A stretch of DNA of 64,000 bases from Apodemus sylvaticus (Eukaryota; Chordata; Mammalia; Rodentia; Muridae). The stretch covers positions 20,988,016 to 21,052,015 of the forward strand of contig NC_067481.1 of the NCBI RefSeq assembly GCF_947179515.1. The letters are read 5' to 3'. Both the position numbers and the translations under genes were made by a program. Under the pieces are notes generated by a model. That model saw only the letters and a program-made list of their open reading frames with translations. It was not told where the DNA came from and did no database searches. Of the stretch, positions 10,195 to 21,223 are shown piece after piece (the first letter of the stretch is position 1; each line of letters opens with the position of its first letter).

Positions 10195-10365
10195 CGGGCA
10201 GTGGTGGCACACACCTGTAATCCCAGCACTCTGGGAGGCAGAGGCAGGCAGATTTCTGAGTTCGAGGCCAGCCTGGTCTACAGAGTGGATTTCAGGACAG
10301 CCAGGGCTACACAGAGAAACCCTGTCTCGGAAAAAAAAAAACAAAATCCAAAAAACAACAACAAA

Positions 10366-10425
<60 letters not shown>
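10195..10425 (+). repeat. B1 SINE with expanded (GAAA)n tail
   Basis: A near-consensus B1 ('GCCGGGCAGTGGTGGCACAC'), then A-rich sequence and about 14 GAAA units (10367-10425). It splits the two inverted LTR arms. Confidence 0.97.
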
Positions 10426-10440
10426 GGTGATGGCGCAGCT

Positions 10441-10558
10441 GGAATGGGGGCGTCGTCGTGATATCTGACTACTTCCAGCTCTCTGGGCACGATGTATCTC
10501 TAGGGAGCCTAGAAGATACATGGATCTACAGGGATGTTTGTCCAGTCGTAGGAGAGTT
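10441..10558 (+). mobile_element. Inverted copy of LTR U3 segment
   Basis: The + strand 'GATATCTGACTACTTCCAGC', 'TCTAGGGAGCCTAGAA' and 'GGGATGTTTGTCC' repeat the - strand of 10021-10122 with small gaps. A fold-back of about 100-base arms around a 320-base centre results. Confidence 0.75.
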
Positions 10559-11037
10559 GGCTGTTTCCTTGTTGTCCAGGGTCTGTGGAGCCTATTCTGA
10601 GGATAGGTCAGAAGGAACAGGTCCAGTAGAAGTGTCTGTGTCTGTGACAGGAGATTGGAGCTTCTGGAGATTGCTTCTCTGGAGTTGTCCTAGATATAGT
10701 AAATGCCTGGACTTGACAAGATGCTGAAAACACATTATTATAAGTAGAGAATAAGATTAAGTATGTTTTAGAGAAAGAAATTTTTTTCTCTTAAGATGTA
10801 CATTTGAAACCTAGAGGAATCCCATCCTCTGGAATAGGTAGCAAGTGGGAACTTTGGGCATGGGTACTTACATGCATGGAGCCTACTTGGTCCATGAGAG
10901 GTAGATCTGAGTGGGTTTCCTATAGCTTATAAGTTTATAAAAGAGATAAAAAATATGAGTTAACAAGTTCAGTCTTTAAAATGAGCCTTTTGTGGAGCAG
11001 AAGGAACAAGAATTTGTGATTAAAAAGTTGGACCGTG
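10559..11037. mobile_element. Probable internal retroviral remnant, non-coding
   Basis: It lies between LTR pieces and has no SINE words or open frame of note. Assigned as ERV interior only by position, and the family is not recognised. Confidence 0.35.
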
Positions 11038-11200
11038 GCCAGGCGGTGGTGGTGCACGCCTTTAATCCCAGCACTTGGGAAACAGAGGCAGGTGGATTTC
11101 TGAGTTCAAGGCCAGCTTGGTCTACAGAGCAAGTTCCAGGACAGTCAGGGTTATACAGAGAAACCCTGTCTCCAAAAACAAAACAAAACAAAAAGTTGGA
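11038..11200 (+). repeat. B1 SINE
   Basis: Full B1 order from 'GGCCAGGCGGTGGTGGTGCA' to 'CCCTGTCTCCAAAAAC', with an ACAAA tail. The flanking 'AAAAGTTGGA' appears on both sides (about 11023-11033 and 11191-11200), a probable target-site duplication. This shows insertion into the older sequence. Confidence 0.95.
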
Positions 11201-12839
11201 TCATATCATGGAATGTTTCATTAGTGTTATGCAAATTTATAGGAATTTAAATAATGTTAGGACAGTGGCATAGCAAGAAGAGGAAATATGAAGCATTTAA
11301 TTGATGGAAATTGAGTTTAGGTAATGAGGTAACAGATGATATCTGTGAGAGCTTTCTTTCTTTGGCTGTCAGGCTACAGCTAGCTACCTTAGCTGTCAAC
11401 GTAGTCAGAAGTCTGAGATAGAATAAACAAAAATCTACCAGTTATATGTTATTTAAAAAATGAGAGTACACTAGCCAACAGTGCCCTGTGGTCTCCATGG
11501 CAACCTGGGCAGTCAATCTGGCTTTCAAGCGCAGAAGACGCAGAGCTTTTTCTCTGTGGAATGGATACATGTGACATGAGAAATGGCTTGCCTTGATTTA
11601 GCTAAGTCATTTGACTCAGGGTATCCAGTTTTGTCCACTGCGGTTTTTCAGCGGTTATCATATCACAATCCAGGCAGTATCTTGTAGCTGTGTCCAAATC
11701 TTCTGAGACCTCGTAGGGTAAACTGTTAAAGGCTTCGGGTATTCTGTCTGTCATAAACTTACTAATTAGCAAACTTCTGACAAGATTGAGGACTATATCG
11801 ATTGGTTATAACTGAATAATTTAATGGCAGTAGTAGAAATCATCATCTATCAAGATAGGATAGGAATGAAAATCTTAAGTAACCTTGACAGGTTGTATAA
11901 GTAAAGAAAAACAGATTTTTTTTTTTTTGCATTAGCAAAGAAATATTTGGCTAAGACTAGAATAAGAAAGCAGGCAGCAGTGGCATAAGATTGTGGTGAC
12001 AGAAGGTGAGTTTGTCCAGGCAGGTTCAGGCCTGAGGCCTGAGCACGCAGGCCGTGAGAACAGGCCAAGGGTGTGGGAGCGTGGATAGGTAAACGCTTGG
12101 GCATGGGGAACCTTTCTCCATTTACCAGACTACTGGCAATATGCATGAGGATCCCTTAAAATAATCGGATCTAGTGTTCCATTAAGTGTCCATTTGGAGC
12201 CATTGTCTAGTGCGTATTGAACCCAGACCTTATTGCAGAGGTATACTAGTTTTGATGCCCTCAAGTCGGGTGTTAACTTCAGAGGTTTGAGATTTTCCAG
12301 GAGACATCTCAGTGGGGTGCCTGGGGATACATTCGAAGACAATTTAGTACCCATTGGGTGATGGAGATGTTACTAAACTATTCATACTGGCGTCCCAAGA
12401 AGAGTTCAGTAATGGGTTACAAAAGTGTACAGCCAGGCTAGATGTTCAAGTTGTCATGTGAACATCCAGGGGCTTGGTGAAGTCCTGGACTCATCAGGAA
12501 GCGGTTCAAACTAGATCTGGGGATTTCTGAATGGTTGCAAGAGCCCGAGGGGTTATGAACCACTTTAGAGAGGGGAAATCACCCAAGGGTCTAAATCTCA
12601 TCTCCTACTCTAGTAGAGCCTCAGTGTGTTGGTGGCTGCAGCTGCACACCGCAGCTGGCGGGTCAGGGTGGTGCTGCACTGTGGACTGCAGTTTGAGGCC
12701 TGCAGTCATTGTGGGTCTCAGTGGTGCCATACTGCAGGCCCCTCAGCCGCTGAGGTGGTGGCACTCCGAGTTGCAGGGCTCGTGGGTGCAGCTGAGGGAG
12801 AGGCACTGTGGGTCAGGCTGCCGGCCAGTTGGCTTTGCT
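11201..12839. mobile_element. Unassigned sequence between LTR pieces; possible ERV interior
   Basis: 1.6 kb with no SINE and no long open frame on either strand. It lies inside the span bounded by LTR fragments at 9.9 and 13.0 kb, so a decayed ERV interior is the likeliest reading. 12613-12839 is GC-rich, with repeated GCTGAGG/GGCACT words. A T run is at 11918-11929. Confidence 0.35.
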
Positions 12840-13255
12840 GTGCGGTGGTGGCTGAGGCCTCCACCCCACAGTTACCTGGCAATAGCCAGCTAGGCCTGAC
12901 TCACTATAAAAAGGGCTGTTAGCCCCCTCCGCTCTCTTCCTCTAGTTCTCTTGTTCTCTTCCCTTCTTACTCCCCACCTCTCCCCATTCCCTTCTCCCCC
13001 CTCTCTCCACACACTCATGGCCGGCCTCTACTTCTCTTCTCCTCTACTTCTCCTTCTGTCTTTCTCTGCCTCTACTACCCTCTTAACTGCCCTCCCCATG
13101 CCCTGAATAAACTCTGTCCTGTACTATACCATTGTGTGGCTGGTCCCTTGGGGAAGGGAGGCCTTGGCATGGCCCTCTGAGACCTCCCTTTCCCCCATAC
13201 CTCACACACCCCCACAGAACATATTCCTTCTCTCTTTATCTTTATAAGCATATCA
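12840..13255 (+). mobile_element. Solo-like 5' LTR of a tRNA-His-primed endogenous retrovirus
   Basis: U3 core GTTACCTGGCAATAGCC is followed by a TATA box (TATAAAA, 12905-12911), a C/T-rich leader, a poly(A) signal (AATAAA, 13106-13111) and a U5 ending in CA at 13254-13255. A two-base spacer and a primer-binding site follow at once. The left edge is blurred by recombination: it should begin TGTT but here merges with GC-rich sequence. Regulatory signals look intact; no protein is encoded. Confidence 0.75.
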
Positions 13256-13257
13256 TA

Positions 13258-13275
13258 TGGTGCCATGACTCAGAT
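13258..13275 (+). other. Retroviral primer-binding site, tRNA-His type
   Basis: TGGTGCCATGACTCAGAT matches the complement of the tRNA-His 3' end at 16 of 18 positions. Both differences are CG-to-CA changes, which is normal decay of methylated CpG. It starts two bases after the LTR's CA end, the expected place. Confidence 0.8.
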
Positions 13276-13899
13276 TTAGAAACTCTGCAGGTTTGTGTCC
13301 CACCTCAGCCATCAAATGGAGATCCACTCTGGCTAGCCCAGAACTGGTAAGCCCCCATCCCCCACTGGTCAGAGTAACCGTCTGCATGGTCCCTGGGGAG
13401 AGTTCTTGAGCTGGGAGCTACCTCTGTGCTGACCCTCATTCTAGGACTTACTCCCTTGGGTGAGACTTTGTCCTCTCCTTTTGAGACAGTTTCTCTCACC
13501 CAGCTGAGACTCCCAGGCCAGGCCTGGGTAAACTGCTCTCTGTGACTCTGTGAGCTTTGGCCCTCAGCCCCCACGTGTCTCAGCCCTGGGTCAGTCTTTC
13601 ACAGCCTTGTCCCTATTTACTGGGATGTCTTGGTCTAATTCGCTGTAAGCAGAAAGCAATATCTCTACATGGCCACTAAAGTGGCACTTTCTTGCTAGCG
13701 ACCTGTAGTGTAGACTTCCCCCTCCCCCTCCCGCATTCGCTGGCTCCCACCCCCTCCCACTCCACCGCTGCAGCTGCTGGTTCAGCCAGTTCATTAGTGT
13801 GAACATTGCTTCCTTTTTCCCACCCACCTCGGACTCCAACAGCCAGAAGTACTAGGCCACGACTTCCAGCTGCTAGCAGGACGTCCCACCCCGAGCCAG
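13276..13899 (+). mobile_element. Retroviral leader and broken interior
   Basis: After the primer-binding site there is a splice-donor-like CTGGTAAGC (13345-13353), as in retroviral leaders, then C/T-rich sequence. No gag-like open frame survives: frames on both strands are under 100 codons without recognisable retroviral motifs. The segment runs into a reverse-oriented LTR end. Confidence 0.55.
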
Positions 13900-13990
13900 G
13901 TCAAAGTAAACACGCCCTTTTTATAATGAGTCAGGCCTAGCTGGCTATTGCCAGGTAACTGTGGGGTGGAGCTTAGACAGAATGCTAACA
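13900..13990 (-). mobile_element. LTR 5' end, reverse orientation
   Basis: On the - strand it begins TGTTAGCATTCTG at 13990 and contains the same U3 core (CAGTTACCTGGCAATAGCC) and TATAAAA as the + strand LTR at 12840. After the TATA region homology stops near 13900. The two LTR heads therefore face each other. Confidence 0.75.
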
Positions 13991-14319
13991 TACATCATCT
14001 TTATTAGATTATGTCTTATTAAAAGTTTCCCAGATACTCTAAAACATCACTTCTGCCTTTTGGTGGGCAGGTTCCGAGATTGGTACTGGCATGCTGGAGA
14101 CTGAACAAGGCAGAGGTCTAGAAGTCACAGCAGGGCAGAAGCGCCAACCTGTACAAGAGAGAGTCCTATATCTTCTAGGGACACCGAGCAGGGGGCTGGG
14201 ACCTTATCTCTCAGCCCAAGAAATGAGTGTGTTTCCTGTGTGCATGCCTCTCAGAGATTCCATAAGACCTGTCTTGGGCCTCTTGCATCTAGACAAGCAT
14301 GAGGGAAGTGGAGAGGCTG
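13991..14319. other. Intergenic, nothing recognised
   Basis: No clear repeat or coding signal. Possibly diverged SINE near 14060-14110. Confidence 0.3.
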
Positions 14320-14483
14320 CCCTTGCATCAGATCTTGCTTTTATTCCCAGTACCCACATGATGGCTCTGAACTGTAACTCTGCTTCCAGGGGATCCAACA
14401 CCTTCTTCTGACCTCCACAGATAAAACCTAGTCCTCTGCAAGAGCACCAAGTGCTCTTAACTGTTGATCCATCTCTCCAACTT
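14320..14483. repeat. B3-like (+) joined to B2 head (-)
   Basis: 'CCCAGTACCCACATGATGGC' and 'TTCTTCTGACCTCCACA' read as B3 on +. They are followed by reverse B2 words ('GTGCTCTTAACTGTTGATCC', 'ATCTCTCCAAC'). Confidence 0.6.
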
Positions 14484-14651
14484 CATGTCAGATCCTTTAA
14501 AACTACTGGACAATGTCCCATTTTATGAAGACACCACTGCCCAGTCATCCATTTGCCACGAGTGGATATTTTCATTCTTTCTAATGTTTTCATCCTCACA
14601 ATTTATAAGGAGGATATCTGCATTTGCCTCCTGAGAGAACGAAGGGTGGAG

Positions 14652-14830
14652 GGCTAGTGAGATGATTCTATGGGTAAAGGCACTTGCCACAAAAATCTGA
14701 TAACTTAAGTTTGATCCTAGGATCCACATGGTGGAGAGAGAGAAGAAATTCCCACAAGTTGTCCACTTCCACACATGTGCTGTGACTTATGTGCAATTCC
14801 CAACAAATAAAGATAGTTTTAAAAATTACA
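14652..14830 (+). repeat. B3-type SINE
   Basis: 'GGCTAGTGAGATGATTCTAT', 'GGTAAAGGCACTTGCCAC' and 'AGTTGTCCACTTCCACACAT', with an AATAAAG tail, match the B3 layout. Confidence 0.7.
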
Positions 14831-15269
14831 TAAGGTAGGGTTTCTTCATGACCCCAAGGAATGTTTCCTATGGTCCTGATGCCCCTGATACAACTTATAC
14901 CAAAATCCCATCTCCATTGTGACATTTGGAAAGGGACAGTTGCATCCTGGGAGCAGAATCTTCATGAATGGATTAATGAGCAATTAAGAAAGTGTCTTGA
15001 TTATTGCACATGCTTGCTGTGTAATGACCTCCAGCATGATGTTAGCCAGCACGAAGGTCCTCACCTTCTTAGACAAATCTAAGGTCACACAAATCTTCTT
15101 AGACTCTTCAAAAATTAACTAGCCTCCAGTAGTTAACAACAGAAAATGGACTGAGACAGTTCTAATACAAAAATCACCTCCCTTCTCTGTTCAAATTCAA
15201 CCACAGGGTCCTATTATCTAAAAGATAAACTGGAAGCCTAGAGTTTAGGTTGCCAGTATTTATGTAACA
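14831..15269. other. Intergenic, nothing recognised
   Basis: AT-rich. No named repeat and no coding signal. Confidence 0.35.
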
Positions 15270-15425
15270 AGTCATGTTGACACACATCTGTAACTCTTAA
15301 TGCTGGGGGGGGGGGGCGGGCTTCAGAGGTAGAGGCAGGTGGAGCCCTGGAGTTTGAATTCCAGGTTCTGTGAGAAACTCTGGCTCAAAAGACAATATGG
15401 TGAGTGATGAGGAAGATACCTGATA
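15270..15425 (+). repeat. Diverged B4-like SINE with poly(G) interruption
   Basis: 'GACACACATCTGTAACTCTT', a G12 run at 15305-15316, then 'AGAGGTAGAGGCAGGTGGAG' and 'GACTTCTGACC' to about 15437. Confidence 0.6.
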
Positions 15426-15839
15426 TTGACTTCTGACCAGCATACACCTGTTTCTGCACATCTGTAGTCGCAGGCCTTTTGCACTGAGTTTGGCCAGAGT
15501 CAGAGTTTGCAAGTGCTTGCTGATTGAATACACACGTTGCTGGTGATCTACAAAGTCACCCTTTTTCCGCAAGCTAGCAGCACTGGCTCTGGCCAGCTCC
15601 TCGTTCAAGCCCCTTTTGCAACATCATCATGGGGTGGGGCATGGGGGAGCAGGGCCCCACCCTAGAACACCAAGCCTGTGGTTGTTTATTCAGGACATTA
15701 TTGAGGGCCAAGATGACAGATAACTCTATCGCTTGGCCAACAGTGGGGTGTTGCGGTGTTAGGTTATTTCTGTGTCTGCAGAAAACAGTGCAACTCGGAC
15801 AAAAGAAATAAATGATATCATTTTTCATCCAGGCAACTA

Positions 15840-16610
15840 GATCCTGTGGTACAAAAGGCTCCCTGGGGAACGAGGCCGGGACAGCGCGGCTCCTGAGAAG
15901 CTATTTCCGTCTGTCAGCTTCTGTAATCTCTTGATTTCCTCCCTCTGTCTGTTTCCTTCCTCTTGCTGGGGCCCAGTGGAGCCAGTACTCACAGGGAGGA
16001 GGGTGGCAGGGCCCTGGTTCTCTACAGGCCGGGGGCGGGGGACGCTGTCGGCCCAGTGACTTTTTCCCCTCTTTCCTTTTTCTTAGAAACCAGTCTCAAT
16101 TTAAGATAATGAGTCTCCTCATTCACAAGTGCGCACTATTCTATTCATAGGGCCCTATCTGCCCCACCCCTGTCAATCTGGCTAAGTAAGACAAGTCAAA
16201 TCTAAAAGGGAGCATTTTTCTAAAAATGGGGCTGGACCGTTTGCCAGCACTAACCCAGGGATGATGGCCCCGGTTACATGCTCCCTGACGGCCCGGGTGC
16301 TTTTCTTCGGAAAGGAGACTGAGAGGTGAAACGAAGCCGCCAACTTCTGATGATTCTGTCAGGGTGACTCTTTAAAAAGTCATGCATACCTGGGAAAACG
16401 GAGGCTCTTCCGGAACCCTCCCTTCAGGAGAAGATTCCACTTCCGGTCCAGTTAGCTTCCGCCTGGTCTTCTTCCCGCAGTCTCTATCCGCTAGTCCTCA
16501 CCCATCCGGTCTCCACCCTCATCTACCCTGCCCTTTTAGTTCCTAGAAAGCAGCACTGCAGTCTTGGCAGGTGGGCCTTTGGTCACTCCGCTACCACTGT
16601 TACCATGGCC
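15840..16610. promoter_or_regulatory. Repeat-free block, candidate cis-regulatory element
   Basis: 770 bases without recognisable repeats, which is unusual here. It holds CpG-containing GC patches (15868-15886, 16026-16050) next to AT-rich motif clusters. Among these are AGCTATTTCC (15900-15909), a MEF2-like CTAAAAATGG (16220-16229) and paired GACTCTTTAAAAAGTC (16366-16381), which is a perfect 16-base palindrome. Function is inferred from composition only. Confidence 0.35.
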
Positions 16611-16644
16611 ACCAAGGTGTCATTTAAATATGAGCTCACAGAGT

Positions 16645-16990
16645 CTAACGGGATGGTTTGGTTCGTAAGACGCTTGCTGCAAAATCGTGAGAACCCGAGT
16701 TCAATTCCCAGTATATGTTAAAAGCTGGATGTAATTCCAGCACCTGGAAGGCAGGGACTGGAGATCCCAGACCTCATGGCCAGACAGCCCAGCCTAATGA
16801 GAAATCAGAACGAGACCTTGTCTCAAGAAACGAGATGAGTAGCTCCTGAGGAACATCAAAGGTCATCCTCTGGCCTCCACACACAAATATGCACAGGCAT
16901 ACATATCTACCCAGGCACATGCATCCACACACAGGCAAACACATGCACACACCTGAATGCCCTCCACAAATACATACATAAAAAAATACA
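16645..16990 (+). repeat. B4 SINE
   Basis: An ID-like head ('GAGAACCCGAGTTCAATTCC') is joined to a B1-like middle ('GTAATTCCAGCACCTGGAAG', 'GACCTTGTCTCAAG') and a CA-rich tail, the B4 pattern. Confidence 0.75.
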
Positions 16991-17549
16991 TGCATGCATA
17001 CATACGCCAACATTCTCTCGCCTTAGTCTCCACTCCACCCCTGGTGCGACCAGTTTATTCACCCATCCACCACCCCTGCTTCTGTTCATCCAGCGAGCTA
17101 AGTATCCCAGCCTCTCTGGTGCTCTAGCCTGGACCCTGACGTCACCATGGCTGCTCCAGGCTGCCCAGCCCTGCATACTACAGCCCAGCCTCCAGTCCTC
17201 CAACCACCACAGGCCCAGGCTGGCTTCTGTACAACCACCAGTCTCTTGGAAATCTCCTTCATTCTCTCCTTTTCCCTCCTGAATCCACCACCTTCTCCCT
17301 TCTCCTGACCTCTAATGTCTTGGTCAATTGATTACTAGGAAGCCATGGAATTAGCAGTTTGGGGTGCCTCAGAGTCAGCAGGGGAGCTGGAATGAATTCA
17401 CATTTCCAGGCCTTTGCTTTGCTCCTGGGATTCTGACAGGCAGCTCTGAAACTGAGTCCAGGAAGCTGAATTTGAAATCACACACTAGCTGGGTTCTGAG
17501 GCAGCACTACCACACCAGCTGGCCCCGAGTGAGCTGCACCTGAGCGGTG
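16991..17549. other. Intergenic, low repeat content
   Basis: C-rich unique-looking sequence with no exon or named repeat. A GTCACCATGG patch at 17140-17149 is Kozak-like but opens no long frame. Confidence 0.35.
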
Positions 17550-17629
17550 GCCATGGTGGCAGCGGTCGTGGCAGCGGCGGTGGCGGTGGCGATGGTGGTG
17601 GTGGTGGTGGTGGTGGTGGTGGTGGTGGT
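17550..17629. repeat. (GGT)n/(GGC)n trinucleotide repeat
   Basis: GGT/GGC triplets grade from mixed GGC/GGT into about 11 perfect GGT units at 17592-17628. The G-rich strand may form quadruplex. Confidence 0.95.
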
Positions 17630-18615
17630 GTGTTTTCTGTTTTTACAAAGCTTTTCTAATTCTTGTACAAAGAAAAAAATCTACCTCTCCTAGGCAGAAA
17701 GATGACTGACTTTTATGCCACTTATTGGCAATAGTTACTGTCAAAAGTAATTCTATTTATACACCCTTATACGTGGTGTTGCTTTTGTTGGAGACTTTAA
17801 TGTCCAGATTATGGAATTAAAGAAAAATCCACAGACCTTAAAAGGTAAAGAGAGGACCTAGATGAAAGGTCATTGGCACAAGTATGGAGTTGGAGTGTGG
17901 AATCCTGCCAATGGTCTGGACAGAAGCATCCAGAGAGGGCCCAAGACAAAGGCCTTGCCTCCTAGGGGACACTAACAGTCCTGATGAGGACACTGATGAG
18001 GTACCAGAGATTGCTAAGTGGATGAATGTGAGATCAGACCCATGGATGGGCTCAAAGCATGGGTGTAGGAGCCCTTCACTGAGGGGCTGGGGTGGCGTGG
18101 GGACAGGCAGCCTAGAGGATGCTTTTCAACAGTGGTTGGTAAGCTGGGACTAAAGCAGGGGCCATCGCACGGGCTCCCATAGCACTGGACTTGCCGCGTT
18201 CCTCATCCATCGCTGGCCGGGACTGCTCAGCCCTGCGGTTCTGCACACCCAAAAGAGGAAGCGTCGCCGACTGGGCATGCCAGCTCTTCTGGACCGTCAG
18301 GTGAGAGTGTGGCCGACCCTAGGGTGGAGGCTGCTGGATGGGATGCTCAGTTGTCTCCTATTTTAGTTACAAGGATTATGCCCTGGCTGGCCAGCGCCCC
18401 GCAAGCCAGTGCTTGTGTAATAGCAAGTGCTGTTGTGTTATCTAAAAACAGAGTCGTGGACCCACCCACAGTACAAGCACTGCTTCCATTTAGGTGTAAT
18501 TCTTACTAGTATTGTTTGGTGTGTGTGTGTGTGTACACATCTCTTTTATATATCTGATATCTGAAAAGTGACACAACCATTTTTCACATTGCAGCGTCTT
18601 CCTAACCCCCATTCT
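17630..18615. other. Intergenic, low repeat content
   Basis: Includes a partial MEF2-like CTATTTATAC (17752-17761), AT-rich sequence at 17640-17850 and a short (GT)n at 18518-18533. No exon supported. Confidence 0.35.
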
Positions 18616-18803
18616 TTTTTTTTTTTTTAAGATTTATTTATTAGTATATCTAAGTACACTGTTGCTGTCTTCAGACACAGCAGAAGAGGGCGTCAGAACT
18701 CATTATGGATGGTTGTGAGACACCATGTGGTTGCTGGGATTTGAACTCTGGACCTTCGGAAGAGCAGTCAGTGTTCTTAACCGCTGAGCCATCTCTCCAG
18801 CCC
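18616..18803 (-). repeat. B2 SINE
   Basis: A T-rich tail start, 'ACTGTTGCTGTCTTCAGACA' and a right end 'CCGCTGAGCCATCTCTCCAG': an almost complete reverse B2. It carries the B2 word GCAGAAGAGGGCGTC, which resembles a CTCF core. Confidence 0.95.
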
Positions 18804-19114
18804 TTTAACCCCCATTCTTAATGATGGCCCAGTGGTTGAAATTTTGGACCACACCCATGTCCATTAGGGACTGGCTGCTGTCTCCTGACCTACCTGTTAC
18901 AATCTTTTCCCCGAGGCCTGTGCTCCTGACCCCTGACTGAGGCCCTGCTCAAGTGCGGTCTCTAGCTCAGCCTGTTCCCACCCGCTTCTTCTTGCTCCAG
19001 ACTTGTTGCTTTCTTTACCCAAGCTGTCTGCCACAGTCCCCAGAGTCACCCCTGTAAGACAACTAAGATAAGACGTCCTTCAAGCACGGAAACTCCCGAG
19101 TTACCACCTACTCT
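18804..19114. other. Intergenic, nothing recognised
   Basis: C-rich and apparently unique. No coding signal. Confidence 0.3.
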
Positions 19115-19375
19115 GCAGGTGTGTGTATACAGGTTCACGTGTGTGGTTGCACTTACATATGTGTTCACATGCACATAGAGGATGGAGGTTGATTCTGGGT
19201 ATTTTCTTCCATTGCTTCCCACTTTACTTTTGCTTCATTCTGAGGCAGGGGCTCTAACTGGGCCTGAAGGTCTCCTGCCCAAGCACTGAGACTGGCTGTG
19301 TGCCACGGTGTCTGGCTTTTCCTGTTGGTGCTGGCGATCAAATTCCTACTCACCTGCATAAGCCCTGCCATTCAT
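19115..19375 (-). repeat. B4-type SINE, old
   Basis: The reverse B1-like part ('CAAGCACTGAGACTGGCTGT') is followed by an ID-like part ('GGTGCTGGCGATCAAATTCC'). Well diverged. Confidence 0.55.
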
Positions 19376-20429
19376 TTTTGAAGTTCCCAGAATACTACAG
19401 AATGAAGTATTAAATACTCAAGGCTGCCTGCTGTCTAATGTTTACACTGAGCGGAATAAGAAGTGGGGTCCTCCTCCAGCACACTTCTTTGACAGCAGTG
19501 AGGAGCTTGTGAGTGATAAGGGGTTGGTCCCAGGGATGGGGACAGTGAGTGTCCCCTAGTTTTTCCAGTTTGCAAGTAACAGGCCAAATGTCGTGTGTTC
19601 TTTGGACATTGTTAAGAGGTGTTCTTTGGGATGCAGTATACAACTTTCCAGCCGCACAACCCAAGCAGACCAAGTGAGGACCGCATTCTCTGCAACACAT
19701 TAGGATGTGTGCATGTAGAGGAGCAGGATGGAGGGCCACGCTTCCAGGCTAGAGAACAGCAAAGTTTCTTCTACCTACAGCGAGAGCATGCAGCTCTTTA
19801 ACCCCTGCAGCCCACTTCAGACACATTTACGAGGGATTGAGAGTCATCAGTAGATATTGCTGAGCCACAGGACCCAGGCATGGACTGTAAGCCTAGAAGC
19901 AAAAAATCGCTTCGGTCCCTTTGTCCGAACACTCAAACAGACCCTCTCTCTATAAGCGACGGTTTTCTCCGCATCCAGCCTCCTGGAGATATGAGGTAGC
20001 TGGGGACTCAGGACCCCACAGCCTGTGGTTCTATCAGAATTCTGAGGAACAGAAGAGAGGTCATTTGCTCAAGGAAAATCTATGTTGTGAGTAAGACAAT
20101 TGCTAGCACCGGCCTGGCTGCATTTAAACTTCAAGGGTCGATGGGGGTCAGAGCTGCTTAGCAAGTATGGCGGCTCACCAAGGCTGGCCCTTTAAAGGCT
20201 GTGAGCTGAACACGGCTTTTATAGGCTGACGATTACAGTCTAGCTGATAATAGAAAATCTTAGAATTCCTGTAAGATGACATACCACCCAAAAATACTTC
20301 TCTTCTCACAGTAAACTTGCACTATACAAAATCATTATTCAAATTATTACGATTACACTTAAAATTTTGTCAGTAACAATTTTCATGGATTTTTAAAAAA
20401 ACCTAATCTAGTATATAAGTAAGTGATGG
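19376..20429. other. Intergenic, low repeat content
   Basis: About 1 kb without recognised repeats. AT-rich from 20230 to 20420, with TTATTACGATTACACTTAAA near 20345. No exon supported. Confidence 0.35.
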
Positions 20430-20758
20430 TCAGCATTGATTACCAATTTGACAAGATCTAGAATCATCTAAGAGACAAATCTCTGGGCTTGTCTGCGAGG
20501 GGTTGTCTCCATTGGGTTAACCGGGAGGACTCAATCCAGCCGTCAGGCAGCACTGTCTCGTGGGCGGCAGTCGAGAAGGAACAGAGTTCCATGCTTCCCT
20601 CTTCTTGGCCAAGGATGCCATGTGACTGACCGCTTCATATTCCTGCCGCCGTGACTTCCAAGCCAGGGTTGACCGTTCCTTTATAAAAAGCCTCCTTAGG
20701 TTGCTTGTGTCTGGCATTTTATCACAACAATAAAGACAAGTAGCCAATACTCAGTTTG
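20430..20758 (+). mobile_element. Probable MaLR-class LTR
   Basis: Starts TCAGCATTGATTACCAATTT, has a TATA-like TTTATAAAAAGCC (20680-20692) and AATAAAG (20730-20736), and ends near AATACTCA. This is LTR promoter and poly(A) layout with no coding sequence. Confidence 0.6.
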
Positions 20759-20970
20759 TCTCTAGGCCTGCAAACCCAACATCTTTACTAGCTGCTTCTC
20801 ACCATCATCCCCCAGCCTCTACTCAGGGCAGGCCTGACTGCAGTCATCTTCCTACTCCAGCCTCAGCAAGGCTGACGTTGTTGCTGATGTGAGCTTGGCA
20901 CTAGCTGGCTCTTTACAACAGGAGTTCACTGCTCCATACTCAGACGTGGGAATAGGCTCACCTATATAAG

Positions 20971-20972
<2 letters not shown>
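20759..20972. other. Intergenic
   Basis: Short unique-looking stretch with no recognised feature. Confidence 0.3.

Positions 20973-21019
<47 letters not shown>
20973..21019. repeat. (GA)n microsatellite
   Basis: About 23 uninterrupted GA units. Confidence 0.97.
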
Positions 21020-21020
<1 letters not shown>

Positions 21021-21021
21021 G

Positions 21022-21210
21022 CTGGAGAAGTCATTCAGTAGCTCTTGCATAAGATTGAAATTTGCTTCTCAGCACCTGATGGAGCTTACAACCATCTGTA
21101 ACTCCAGCTCCAGGGATCTGAGCCCTCTTCTGGCCTTCTTGGGCGCCAGGCACATACATGCACATGATACACATACATACACTCAGGCACACACACATAT
21201 ACATGTACAT
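21022..21210 (+). repeat. B3 SINE
   Basis: 'GCTGGAGAAGTCATTCAGTA', 'ACAACCATCTGTAACTCCAG' and 'GCCCTCTTCTGGCC', followed by CA/TACA-rich tail sequence. Confidence 0.8.
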
Positions 21211-21223
21211 GTGAAGTTACAGG

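Noticed and set aside
13591..13839. Possible surviving retroviral gene on the - strand
   Set aside because: 82 codons without recognisable retroviral motifs, in a rearranged segment; treated as decayed interior.
17140..17149. Kozak-like GTCACCATGG as a gene start
   Set aside because: The frame closes quickly and no exon-like features follow.
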